From Byssochlamys sp. IMV 00236 (taxonomy: Eukaryota; Ascomycota; Eurotiomycetes; Eurotiales; Thermoascaceae): DNA of 64,000 nucleotides. Shown here piece by piece: positions 44,773 to 54,850 of the stretch. Below the pieces are notes generated by a model. The model did no database searches. It was not told the DNA's origin and was given only the letters and a program-made list of their open reading frames with translations. The position numbers and the translations under genes are program-made. The DNA lies in NCBI GenBank assembly GCA_001931875.2, contig MSJH02000788.1, positions 62,001 through 126,000 on the forward strand, written 5' to 3'. Each line of letters starts with the position of its first letter. Position 1 is the stretch's first letter.

Positions 44773-47700
44773 AAGGATTTCTTTTTTCTCTTTTTTTTTT
44801 CGCTCCCGCTGAGTTACCTTGTTTCCGTGCGTAATGGTATTCTATGAATTTTCTTTTTCTTTTTTTTTTCCCACTTATAATTCCTAGAAATATGTTAAAA
44901 TTAGGTATTTTTTTTAGAATATATCCTTCGTTGCGCTAATTGAATTAAGTATAGTCTGGAGTGTAGGTAAGTAGAGTTATATATATGCATTCCCGGGATA
45001 AGAAAAAAAAAAAAAGTTCGTATATGCATCGACCTAACTAAGTAAGTAAGTAAGTATTTGTCGAGATTTAGGATCATGTTTGGTGCGTTGCAGTTCCTTC
45101 TTTTCTTTTCTTTTCCTTGTTTCTGAAGGAAATATCGTAAAGAGCTAACTCTGCGATAATAGTTATAATGCAACGACTGCTGAGTTATATAGAAGGACTA
45201 GGGAGAAAGGAAGGAAGAAAGGAAGGAAAGAAGGAGGAGGCAGTGCGACAATCCGGCTTATCGAGTTAATAGTATCGAGAGCAACTAGAATGGAAAAAAA
45301 AAATAACCATGCTAGAGTCCAATGACAAAGAGACGAAGGGTAAAGTAATGCAGAGTAGAGTAGAGTACCTAGATAGATAGAAGGGTAAGCCATCAACGAC
45401 TAGACGGGATAGAATAGATCCCTTTGCAGATTATAGACTAGACCTCCACTACGGGGCGCAGGAGGGAGATAACAGAAACCGATCAGGTTTCAAATAGAAA
45501 GATAATAAAAAAAAATTCGCATTGAGTGCGTGCATGTAACTTCTGCACGATGTGATGTGATATGATATGAAATGAAAATACATGAATAAGAAGAAGAAGA
45601 AATATGAACAAACAACCAACCAAACAACCTCGAGGTGCATAGACATGAGAAAAGAAAAAAGTACAAGAAAAGCAACCTCGTAAAGTAAACCCGAATCCCA
45701 ATCCCGATATGTGTATGTGCGATACAGAAAAAAATTGACACCAACTCCGTCATCAGGGTATAGTCCATCTCCATAAACTCCATGGGTATCTCAATACTGA
45801 ACAGTTCGTCGTTCATTAATCATCAGTCATAAACATGACTTGTCATCCCGTTATCCATAATCGTCCCCAATTCGTCACCAGTATTGTACATATGTACGTA
45901 CTGCACATCTCCACCAGTATTGTATCTCTCGCACAAGTTATGCCCGTGTGTTTGGCATTGTGTCAACGTCTCGATCTCTGTTTGGCTTTTGAAAGTGTTT
46001 GCCGTGCCCTGTTCGCTCTCCGCGCTATGCATCTGCATCTGCAGTGCTGTGTGTAAATGTTTGTGCGTCTGGAGGCTGTTGTATGTATGTATGTATGTAT
46101 GTAGGTAGGTAAGAAAGAAAGTGTGACCGCCGTAAAGAGGAATGTGTTGAACGGTATGTGGCAATGTAAATTGCTCGACGGTCTGAAGGGGCGAGGTGTC
46201 TGCCATGTCAATCGCAAAAGTCAGTGTACGCGCACGACCGGCGGTAAGCGTCGAGTACTTACCAGAGAGAGTGAGAGAGAAAGAGCTGTCTATTCACGAG
46301 GAGTGGTCTTCCTCGAATCAAGAAGTCGATTCCGTATTCGGACTTTTGCTCTGGCTTTGCAGTTGATACCGTGACTGCGGCGAATGTGTTTCGTTGACGC
46401 CCGTTCGTACGTCATTCTGTTGTGTCCGAGTATTGAAACAGCGGAGCGAGAGGTCTGTTCCTCAGAAGATGTGAAAGAACTCGGAATCGTTTTGAAAGAA
46501 TCGACAAGTAGATGATGTGATCGTAAGATGTGATGGACGTGAAGACTCGTTACCATGTCGGCGGCAATGGAAGTGAAACGGGTGTCGGTATCGATATGCA
46601 GCCAGTAGCCCGTTGTACATGCGCGTCGATAACATGGTCCTCTCAGGAGAAGGTCGGAAAGTGATGTGTGAATCCAGAAGAGAGAACAGTGGTGAGGAGA
46701 GAAGTGTTCCGAGTCAGTCCAGATGATAAAAATCAGGTGTGGTTCTTCGTGACGAGATATTCAATAGCGAGTTGAATGATGTGATGAGAACACGCGAATG
46801 TCTCGTTGACGAGGTTGCGAAGGTCGGAGAGAGATGTGAAGCCGACAAGATGACAGAGTATCGTGATCATCGTAGCAACCGTCGTAAGAAGTTAATATCG
46901 AATCAATCCGAAGTGTGGTGAAGGTAGACAAGGAGATTCGATGGACACGCCAAGGAGGTTGTTGGTGAAATGATGAAAGCAAGTACAGAAGTCCGTAGAC
47001 TACGGTAGTTGCGTTGTACCGATGTCAACCTCAGCTAAGTATCCTGAGAAGCCAGTGAACAGGATGTAGAAACCTCAGCTAGTCGAGATCGTCGAAATCA
47101 AGGCACCGTCAGGTTATCGTGCCGACCGACAAAAGAGCTCAACTTGACTGAGGCAAAGTGGTGTCCAGAAGGAATATGAAGAACCGTAAATCTGCGAAGC
47201 ACGACAAGTCGATCGAAATAGCCTTGACCGGGACGAGCATGGAAACGAGCACCGTCCAAGGAGACAAGACGCAGATAGAAGATCGATCGCCGTCGTCGTG
47301 ATATCGCAGGAGCCTTTCTTCGCGCCGTATTCATCGAGTAGAAAAAGAACAACGCTCAACATCATGACCTGCTGGCGCTATCGAAGAAAGGCTTGAAATC
47401 GTCGTAAATGCGGCCTGTCGCTCGGAGCTGCGACCTTGGACCCTCTAACAAGGGCAGACGAAAACAAGCAACAAAAGACAAAAGGCCTATACCGATCAAA
47501 TGTTGACATCCGTCAGCTGTTGTCTCTATACTGGAAGCAGATTATGAAGACACTCACCTCCGTACCGCATTTACGAGCCGTACGTCAACTCACTCCCGAA
47601 CTCCATCGGCAACCGTTGGTCTCCGTGACTGTAAATTGCTCCGCGTACCCAAATCGACGTGCACTCAGCCTGCAAAGGTCGTGGAAGACACATTGAGAAG

Positions 47701-47908
47701 CCCATCGACCTGGCCACTTCTCTACCTCACGAGTCCACCCGCAACAAACTGAAGGGACAAGCCCGCGAGGTTCCGCCAGAGGGCAGACCCAATCAGCGGA
47801 CCTGTATACAGTCTGCGCAAAGCAGATCGGAGGCCGGTCCATGACCAGGCGGGACAAGAGCTCAAGGTCCCAACCGACAATCGCAAGGCGAGATGCTGTA
47901 CTAGCGAA
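44773..47908. other. Non-coding interval rich in simple repeats
   Basis: Poly-T and poly-A runs (44780-44880, 45003-45015), AAGG repeats (about 45203-45235), and a GTAT tetranucleotide run (46081-46105) occupy the left part. From about 46100 to 47430 composition changes to purine-rich on the plus strand with roughly balanced GC, and the short direct repeat CTCAGCTA is present twice near 47030 and 47073. No frame there is long or motif-bearing. It could be the 3' UTR of the minus-strand gene at 47909, or a non-coding transcript. Confidence 0.4.
46078..46125. repeat. (GTAT)n tetranucleotide run
   Basis: About six GTAT units followed by GTAG and AAGA units; a variable-length locus is likely. 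Confidence 0.8.
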
Positions 47909-49429
47909 CTAGTACCGCCGGTAAGGGCCGTTTGGAGGCATATACGGTCCGTACTGCCAGTTGTACGGCGCCGAGTACCCGTAATATGCCCCGTACTGAG
48001 GCCCCTGAGCAGGCCCGTAGGCACCAGCCGGAGCTGGACCATACGGACCAGTCTGAGGTCCTCCGTAGGGGGCATAATACGGAGTCGGAGCCGGGCGAGG
48101 ACCATAATGCCCATAACCCGGGCCATAGTAAGAAGACGCCGCAGGTGCCATCACAGGCCCCAGGTTCGGCGTCCGCGCCGGAGGAGCACTGGGCACAGGA
48201 GAGGCTGGTGTCATCGCGGCAGACTGTTCGATCTCCGCGATCAGTTTCCCCTGCTTTTCCCTGAGTGCCCTCCTTTGTTGGCGCTTTCGCTTCATCTGGC
48301 TGGGTCTGTTCCTATGGCTGGCCGGGGCGGGCGCATCTTCTGCCCCTTGGACGACCTCAATTGCCGTCTGCTGATCTGAAGAGGCAAGATGCCTCTCCCA
48401 GTTCGCAGCTAGAGCGCACACGAACTGGAACACCATCACTGGCGCCAGATTCTCCGGACGGCGAACCACAAGGGCCCACTGCCGGGGCAGACGGAAGCAA
48501 GAATCGTCCTCAGATACATCGGATGCGTCCAGGGACTTGGTCGTGAAGGACTCGACGGCGCCATCGGCGGTAGCAGTCGAGCCCGCAGTGGTGCAAGATT
48601 CCAGCTCTGGGAATGCCGCAACCGCCCGTCGTCGCTCGAGACGAGAGATGGCCTCCATCACCTTGCGGTGAATCCAGACATCCAACGACTCTTGCTTCGT
48701 TGGGGGAACAACAGACACAGAGCTGGTGGAAGTACCCGCTTGATACCCGGTAGAATCCCCCGAGATCAAGGCCTCATTTCCTTCGACCAGGGCAACCACC
48801 GCGTCGTACGCAGATGGCACACCGTCGGCCACAAGGTAGTGGGCTACCTTGGGTGAGGACCAAGAGTCGAGAAGACTCTCCAGGTTGTCAAGGGCCTCTT
48901 CCAGTTTGGAAGCACCAAGGGAAACAAGTCCCGTCCAGCGGGCCCAGGCGACAGCTACCAAACCCACAGCTAAGACCAAGTAACCAGACGCCGACAGGGT
49001 GAAAGACGAACCCGATACCGGTGGTTCGTCAGAGCTCGTGTTGCCACGAGATGACGCCCCGGTCTCGTCGTTACCCAGCCGGATAACCAGGCTGAGTCCT
49101 GTCTCCACGTCGGTTGGAGTCACGATCAGTTCCTTGGAGCCGTCATAGACGACTCCGCGGAAATACGCCTCCCCGTACCCAGGAGGAACATATGCAGAGA
49201 CAAGCTCTGCCAGGTCGTAGACCCCTTTTGACAGGGTCGTCGCGTGCATGGCGCCGGATAGTCGCTTCACGAAACCCTCTGAGGGATCGCTCAGCAGTGG
49301 CACGGGCAGGAACGTGCCCCAGAGGGCCACAAGGGCGAAGATCCCAACGAATGGGAACAACATTCTGGTCAATACAGCTGTGAGACAAGTCAGAAAGGAC
49401 GTCAAAACGAGGATAAGGAGAGATATCAT
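47909..49429 (-). CDS. Membrane protein with Tyr/Gly/Pro-rich tail, unknown function
   Basis: A single frame on the minus strand, 506 aa from the ATG at 49429; an internal ATG at 49363 is an alternative start, and the sequence just before it (cttgtctcacag) could be a splice acceptor, so the first about 20 residues are uncertain. The N-terminus has one or two hydrophobic segments (ISLLILVLTSFLTC, LFPFVGIFALVALWGTFLPV) and another near residue 150 (GYLVLAVGLVAVAWARW). The middle contains Ser/Thr-rich linkers and a helical region (VWIHRKVMEAISRLERRRAV). A basic coiled-coil-like segment (MKRKRQQRRALREKQGK) precedes a tail of about 75 residues dominated by Tyr, Gly and Pro (GPGYGHYGPRP, QYGAYYGYSAPY). 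Codon choice is coding-like. No family was recognised. Confidence 0.65.
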   Translation of the reverse strand: MISLLILVLTSFLTCLTAVLTRMLFPFVGIFALVALWGTFLPVPLLSDPSEGFVKRLSGAMHATTLSKGVYDLAELVSAYVPPGYGEAYFRGVVYDGSKELIVTPTDVETGLSLVIRLGNDETGASSRGNTSSDEPPVSGSSFTLSASGYLVLAVGLVAVAWARWTGLVSLGASKLEEALDNLESLLDSWSSPKVAHYLVADGVPSAYDAVVALVEGNEALISGDSTGYQAGTSTSSVSVVPPTKQESLDVWIHRKVMEAISRLERRRAVAAFPELESCTTAGSTATADGAVESFTTKSLDASDVSEDDSCFRLPRQWALVVRRPENLAPVMVFQFVCALAANWERHLASSDQQTAIEVVQGAEDAPAPASHRNRPSQMKRKRQQRRALREKQGKLIAEIEQSAAMTPASPVPSAPPARTPNLGPVMAPAASSYYGPGYGHYGPRPAPTPYYAPYGGPQTGPYGPAPAGAYGPAQGPQYGAYYGYSAPYNWQYGPYMPPNGPYRRY

Positions 49430-49981
49430 GATGATCCTCACGTGTATTGAACCAGAGAACAGAGAAATCTCGTAAGAGCAGGTCGTTGTGATGCTGTGGT
49501 GTGCGTTGCGTGCTGACTCGATGAGATGATGAGGAGAAGGAGAGAGAGAAGGAGAGAGAGAAGGAGGAAGAGGGACGAGGGGGGTATTTTAACATCGAGA
49601 ACTTGCTGGGGGGGCTGGGGCCAGCATTCACTGTTTTGAAAGAAAAACTTCCCAGATTGGGTAGGAGTAACACATTATGAGGAACACATCAGGGGGGGAG
49701 GCCGCCGAGGTGAAGTGAATCGTTTTCTCGAGGCCCAGGTAGAACTATCAGGGGCAATGCGGAATGCCATACTGAATTGAAGGGCAGATATATAGGGGCT
49801 CACGAGATGCATAAGAAAAGGAGGAACACAATAGAAGAAACTCGAGTCACTGATACTTGAATCCATTCCTTTTATCGATTGAGAATCATAATAAAACGAA
49901 AAAAGAAACCGAACTCCGTCCCGTAGGTGCGCAGAATATTTGTGCGCGGAATATTTGCCATAGAACCTCGTAAAACCACTT
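49430..49981. other. Spacer with GA-rich tract between two minus-strand genes
   Basis: It contains a purine tract (GAGAGAGAAGG repeats, about 49530-49575), i.e. a pyrimidine-rich promoter/leader of the minus-strand gene to its left, and the 3' flank of rlp24 to its right. Confidence 0.45.
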
Positions 49982-50817
49982 TTAGTCGACGTCCATTTCC
50001 TCCTCGATACCACCATCCACCAGCATCCTGGTCTTCTTCTTCTGTCTGAGCCTCTCCTCGCCGTGGACTCTGGATGCAACCTTGGCAGAATCCGCCGCAA
50101 GAGGCTGGCCCTCTTCTCTGTCGCGCAGCTCCTTCCGGATGAGATGCTCGCCCTCTGCAACGACTTTCCTGTCTTCTTCCCGCTTGCGGTCCCGAGCCAG
50201 CTTGCCTGCCAATCTCCTCTTTGTGAACACGTGCTCTCTGCGTTGTCTGATCTCTTCCACTCTCTCCATAGCCTTGACAGTGGCAGCAACGAGGTTTCTG
50301 TCGTATCTGACGGGGACGTTCCTCCTCTTGGCGAACTGTGACAGCAGCAGAGACGAGTCGACGATCATCTCCTTGCCGTGCGCCGCACGGTGAGCCTTGG
50401 TCCACTTCAACTTGCGGGGTTGTCTCTTCATCTGTAGAAGGAAAATATATTAGTATCGGTTCGCGAGTAGGAATCTCCGGTATCAAACACAAGGGTACCT
50501 TAAAGTTCTTGTGGCATTTTGAAGAGCCTGTATCGAGTTCCGTCAGTTATAATGTCCCACGTCGACCTTGTCATAGACGGAGATCGGAACACTTACAAAA
50601 TCTGAACTGTTTTGCATCGAGACGGCAGAAGGTAATACCCTTGCTGGGGTAAACCGGCTTCGAACATATATGGCACGTTTCGACACTGGAATTCTCATCA
50701 GTCTTGCTAAATCTTTTTTTTCTCTTTCAATCGTCGACACAAGATTTATGGCAGCACATGAGCGAACTTCCTGGTGCCATCCACAGCTCATGGAAATATG
50801 ATATATACATACCGCAT
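49982..50817 (-). CDS. rlp24: Ribosome biogenesis protein Rlp24
   Basis: Four exons on the minus strand: 50817..50813, 50685..50597, 50527..50499 and 50431..49982, giving 190 aa, close to yeast Rlp24 (199). The first exon is only ATGCG; it is needed to begin the conserved [18 protein letters not shown], since the acceptor at 50686 leaves one base before GTC GAA ACG. Exon 2 ends in KQFRF, exon 3 contributes [10 protein letters not shown], and exon 4 the conserved [20 protein letters not shown]. Cys6, Cys9 and the later Cys pair form the L24e-type zinc-binding module. Rlp24 is a placeholder on pre-60S particles in the nucleolus, exchanged for eL24 after Drg1 action in the cytoplasm. The C-terminal basic/acidic helical extension fits the Drg1-recruiting tail of Rlp24. 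Confidence 0.93.
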
Positions 50818-51132
50818 GATTAATTAACTAGCCCCTCGATGTGGGCTGACTTCCAGAAAGATATGTCGCTGTCGGAAGATTTTGTTATCGCGCCGTCAAA
50901 AAAGGTCAGTATAAACTTTCTCGAGGTTCGGATGTGGAGCAGCGATTTGGGGGTGACTGCGCTAACCCGAAAAGGGCCACGAAAGCGCCGCCGAACGGTC
51001 CGACTTTTATCTCCATCCAACTTCTTTGCGCTTCCGCGACTTCTTCCTCAGCTCTAAACAGTTATCTCCTGCTCAATCCCTTCGATTCCACGGCCTGTCG
51101 TTCGTATTAGCTTGTTATTGCATTTCTGAAAA
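50818..51132. promoter_or_regulatory. Divergent promoter between rlp24 and pam18
   Basis: A 315-bp interval separates the two divergent start codons, so both promoters must lie here. The pam18 side carries a CT-rich run before the ATG (CTTCTTCCTCAGCTC). Confidence 0.6.
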
Positions 51133-51632
51133 ATGACCTCCACTCTCGCTGTTGGTTTGGGTATCGCTACGGCCGCGTTTCTGGTGAGTAGACCTCGGAT
51201 CTCCGAATTCGCCATCGGCTATTGTTCAAGGATTGGTTACTGATGGACCATCTTACAGGGCCGCGCAGGACTTGTCGCATTCCGCCGCTACAAGGGAGGC
51301 GTTAATGCTGCGGGTAAAGCGTACTATAAAGGGTATGATGATACTGGTTGCAGCCAAGGATCGTCTTTTGACTAACATGAGCGCAGAGGCTTTGAACCGC
51401 GGATGACTCGTCGCGAAGCGTCTCTCATCCTGTCGCTCTCGTACGTTGACTCTCATATGTTCATTCGAGAGACATGTGCTGACTGCAGAATAGCGAGCGT
51501 ACCCTGACGAAAGACAAGGTTCGAAAGAACCACCGCCAGCTGATGCTCCTCAACCACCCCGACCGAGGTGGAAGCCCATATCTGGCGACCAAGATCAACG
51601 AAGCAAAGGAACTTCTGGACAAGACCACCTAA
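51133..51632 (+). CDS. pam18: Mitochondrial import motor J-protein Pam18/Tim14
   Basis: Four exons, 51133..51183, 51259..51332, 51387..51440 and 51494..51632, give 105 aa. An N-terminal hydrophobic segment ([17 protein letters not shown]) anchors it in the inner membrane. The next segment ([23 protein letters not shown]) matches the start of Tim14 J domains, and the J-domain signature HPD is at residues 81-83 within [22 protein letters not shown]. It stimulates mtHsp70 in the presequence translocase-associated motor. The last acceptor was chosen at 51493 because it gives [15 protein letters not shown]; an acceptor a few bases earlier breaks the frame. The length fits the compact fungal form without an intermembrane-space extension. 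Confidence 0.93.
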
Positions 51633-53070
51633 ACAGTCTTCGATTCGGGATTGGAGAAGAGATAATGCGGTTAAAGCGCGTATAGACTTGTATTATACGA
51701 GAGAGAGAGATGGCTTTTGTGGGTGCATAGCGTGGCGTTGGTTCTGGGTTTATGAAAATGGGACCTCTTCTATACTCTTATCGAGTCATGTTGGGAAGTT
51801 CTACTGGACTGTATCGAGATCGCCGCTCCTGATATATTTTCCATCGTATATAATACGACCTTACGTTGAACGCTCATACTTGAGCCTCCAGCAATTCCAT
51901 CATTCCTTGCATACTATTCTCCAATATCAGTAGAATCTAGTTTTCTGCGAAAGGCTGTCAATCCTTGAAGTCAAGGTTGTCGTGCGCGACTGCTCCAAGT
52001 ACGTCGGAACTCGAAAGACAGTGCCCAAATATGATAGACGTTCGAGTTCGAGGATGGTCCGTGGAAGCTGTAAGTCCTTGTGCGTATTTCAAAAAGTCAC
52101 ATTGCTACAGAAATCGATGTTCTTTCTAGCAAAACTAGATGAAGTTCGAAATGCCGATCTGGACATCAGCAGTAACAAGCCTATAATAATAATCCCGGAA
52201 ACTACCAGTCTAGCAGTTTCAACTAGTTACTACACTTCAGCCCAGACGAATGAAGATCTCCCAGGATAACTAGGCATTCACCCCATGTTCCGTGGCTACG
52301 GGCGTCATAATCTTTCCTCCACCGGTACGAAAAGCTCCTAACAGTTTGGATATACACCAAGCTCTTTAGTTGCGCGCTATTTTGTTCTGCCATGAGCCGC
52401 CTACTACTATTTACATAGTCCTACGTACGCATATGATGTAAGATGACTAGCAACAGGGTATGCTGCCTAGAGCTGAATACTAGACATATTCCCTTGCTAC
52501 AGCCTAGTTCTGTAACACATCCAGATAAACAACTCACGGGAATCCTTCGTACTTTGACCATACCCACAGATACTAGTCTGAGGCGAAGCGCTTTCCTCTT
52601 GGTGTCTCCGTCTTTGGCTGCATATCGAAGCACAGAGACGGGCAGGGAGAGGTCTTTTTACTGGACAAGCACTGAATTCTTCGCGCTGACATGCCATCAA
52701 GCCTTGTCAAGTGCAGCGATAAACCCATGTTCAGGATTGGCTGGAGGATCTGCGACAACGCATGTTCGACGCTGTTATCCATCACGTGATACGTACAGCC
52801 GTCTCTAGTGCCTCCAGATGATCTGATGGCCCCTCGTTTTGGCGCCCAGGTAGCGACGAGTGATTAGGTCTCAAGAGGGCTCAGTACAATGACCGCTTTA
52901 CTCGTCCTCATTGGGCCCAGAGTGCCTGGACATTCCTGCGCAGAAATCTGGCTCAGTCCATAAATTCAGAGCACTGCCCGGCGCCCATCTTACGGTGTCT
53001 GTTAAACTAACTTATCTTGTTCTTCTATTATCTCGCGGAGCTCCTGCCGGGTTGCGGGGTTGAAGCAACT
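51633..53070. other. Intergenic region, nothing recognised
   Basis: The 3' flank of pam18 and upstream region of the PigL_N-type gene. Several short open frames on both strands, none with motifs or splice support. Confidence 0.5.
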
Positions 53071-54424
53071 ATGGCTGATCCTCTTTCCGTTACAACTAGC
53101 ATCATAGCTCTGGCGGGTTTCGCCCTCCAGACGAGCAAGACGCTGTATACTTTGCTGGACAGCTTTAAGTCTAATAGACGAAGCATCCGGGAACTTCGAG
53201 AGGAGCTTGAGTCTCTACAGGAAGTTCTGGAGTCGTTGAAACGGCTAGCGGCTGAGAACGAAGGGGATCTGGAATCCCTCAAGCTTCCTCTATTTCGCTG
53301 CGGGAAAATCTGTGAAGAGTTCGCAGAAGTGATCGAGAAATGTACATCTCATTCCCAAGAGTCTCGTACAAGCTTTCGGGACTGGACCAAGTTACAGTAC
53401 AAGGGCGATGATATCACGAAATTCAAAGTGAAACTCAGCGAGTACAAAGCGACTATCAGCATTGCGTTGGCAAGTGCTACATTGTAAGCAGCGTCCTAAT
53501 ATCGACACGGTTTTAATTTTGGAGATTGCTGACGTTTCACTCTGATCTAGTCGAACTGTGGCTATCACCGCCAATGTACTCAAAGAGTATAAAGATCTGG
53601 TTGATAATACAACATCGGATCTTTCGGACCACCTAGAAGAAGTTGAACAAAAGCTTCAGGATCTCTCATCACGGAATGTGGAATCCTCCGGTGATATCTC
53701 GGAACTGCAAGCTATCGAAGAGGAGCGGCGTAGCATACAGCAGTGCCTCCAAATCTGCACTCAAGTATCGAGCTACATAGAGGAGATCCAATTTGGGAAC
53801 CCAAAGAGCCCTAGTTCTGGCCTCGAGGGGAAATCGCTGTCCGAGGCAACCAAAGCAGCTGAATATTTGAAAATCTCGCTGGCAACGAAGCTCACTGGAA
53901 GCACCCTTGAGGAATGCAAAGCCAGGCTTCACGCAGCATCGTCACAACTGAGGGTCCAATTGGAGTCTCTAGACAGCAAAATCAGGTCATTGTCAAAGCA
54001 GCGACCCAACCTATCAACTGGAGAGGCAGAAGATCTGAAGCGATTCAAAGAGGAACGAGACAGCATTACGCAGTGTCTTGCGATCTGCACAGAGGCATCA
54101 GATCTGGCTGATAACCCTCGAACTAATGTCTTTGAAGACATTCAATCTGCTGATTCATCGCATCAGGTCATTGTCTCCACGCTCGGAGACCTGATCACTG
54201 CCAGGCGTGTTTCTGCCGAATCAGGCTCTGCGCAATGGCTTGGTCAAATGTCGGACGAGACTCTTCGATGTCTTGCTGAGAAGTACGTTCCGACTGCAGA
54301 GAAGGAGAATAGAGATCCTGGAGGCGAAAAAACAGCTGGTTTTGCAAATAGATATGGTGCTGGTCATCAACTGAACAGCAGACATGGGGATGCAAAGCGA
54401 AGCTCTCCTAGCGGCAGTAGATAG
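53071..54424 (+). CDS. PigL_N/STAND N-terminal-domain protein without NTPase
   Basis: Exons 53071..53483 and 53551..54424 give 428 aa; the 67-nt intron (gtaagc..ctag) joins ASATLF to RTVAITANV with the phase preserved. The start MADPLSVTTSIIALAGFALQ and the following helices (SIRELREELESLQEVLESLK, FEEVIEKC-like) match the domain found at the N-terminus of many fungal NLR-like proteins and of the azaphilone-cluster protein L (PigL_N). The second exon is mostly helical/coiled coil with two similar segments, ERRSIQQCLQICTQVSSYIEE and ERDSITQCLAICTEASDLAD, suggesting an internal duplication. No P-loop or repeat domain follows. It may act as a partner or decoy for full-length NLR proteins (inference). 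It ends in a charged, disordered tail. Confidence 0.82.
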
Positions 54425-54850
54425 GTATATAAATGATGATTCAGTACAGTCGAGGAAAGATGAGATAGTATGCGTTATGTCACAATGAACTGTCACGATT
54501 ATTAGGAACAACGATCACAATGCTTAGACGGACGAAATAGATAGCTCGTCAAAGGAGGCAATACAGCGTTGTATGGAATGCCTTGAGTGTCATCAGGCGC
54601 ATACGCTCGTGTTGACAGAGAACCAGCATAGTGTCTCCAAAAATAGACTCCAAGTGACTAAAACATTCCGACGATGCGTGACAACGGGGTGTAGCGCTAG
54701 ACCTGGCGCTGCGGCCACTGAGGCCTTACGGATGGAGTAGGTGGTTCGGAGAGTATACAATTTCTGGAACCCATCCACTTATCGCTTTCTGGAAATGCAC
54801 GTGCCATTTGATTATTCCGGAGACCGATCTATGTGAATATTTATCCGTTC
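54425..54850. other. Intergenic region between convergent genes
   Basis: The 3' flanks of the plus-strand PigL_N-type gene and the minus-strand F-box gene; no supported ORF. Confidence 0.5.
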
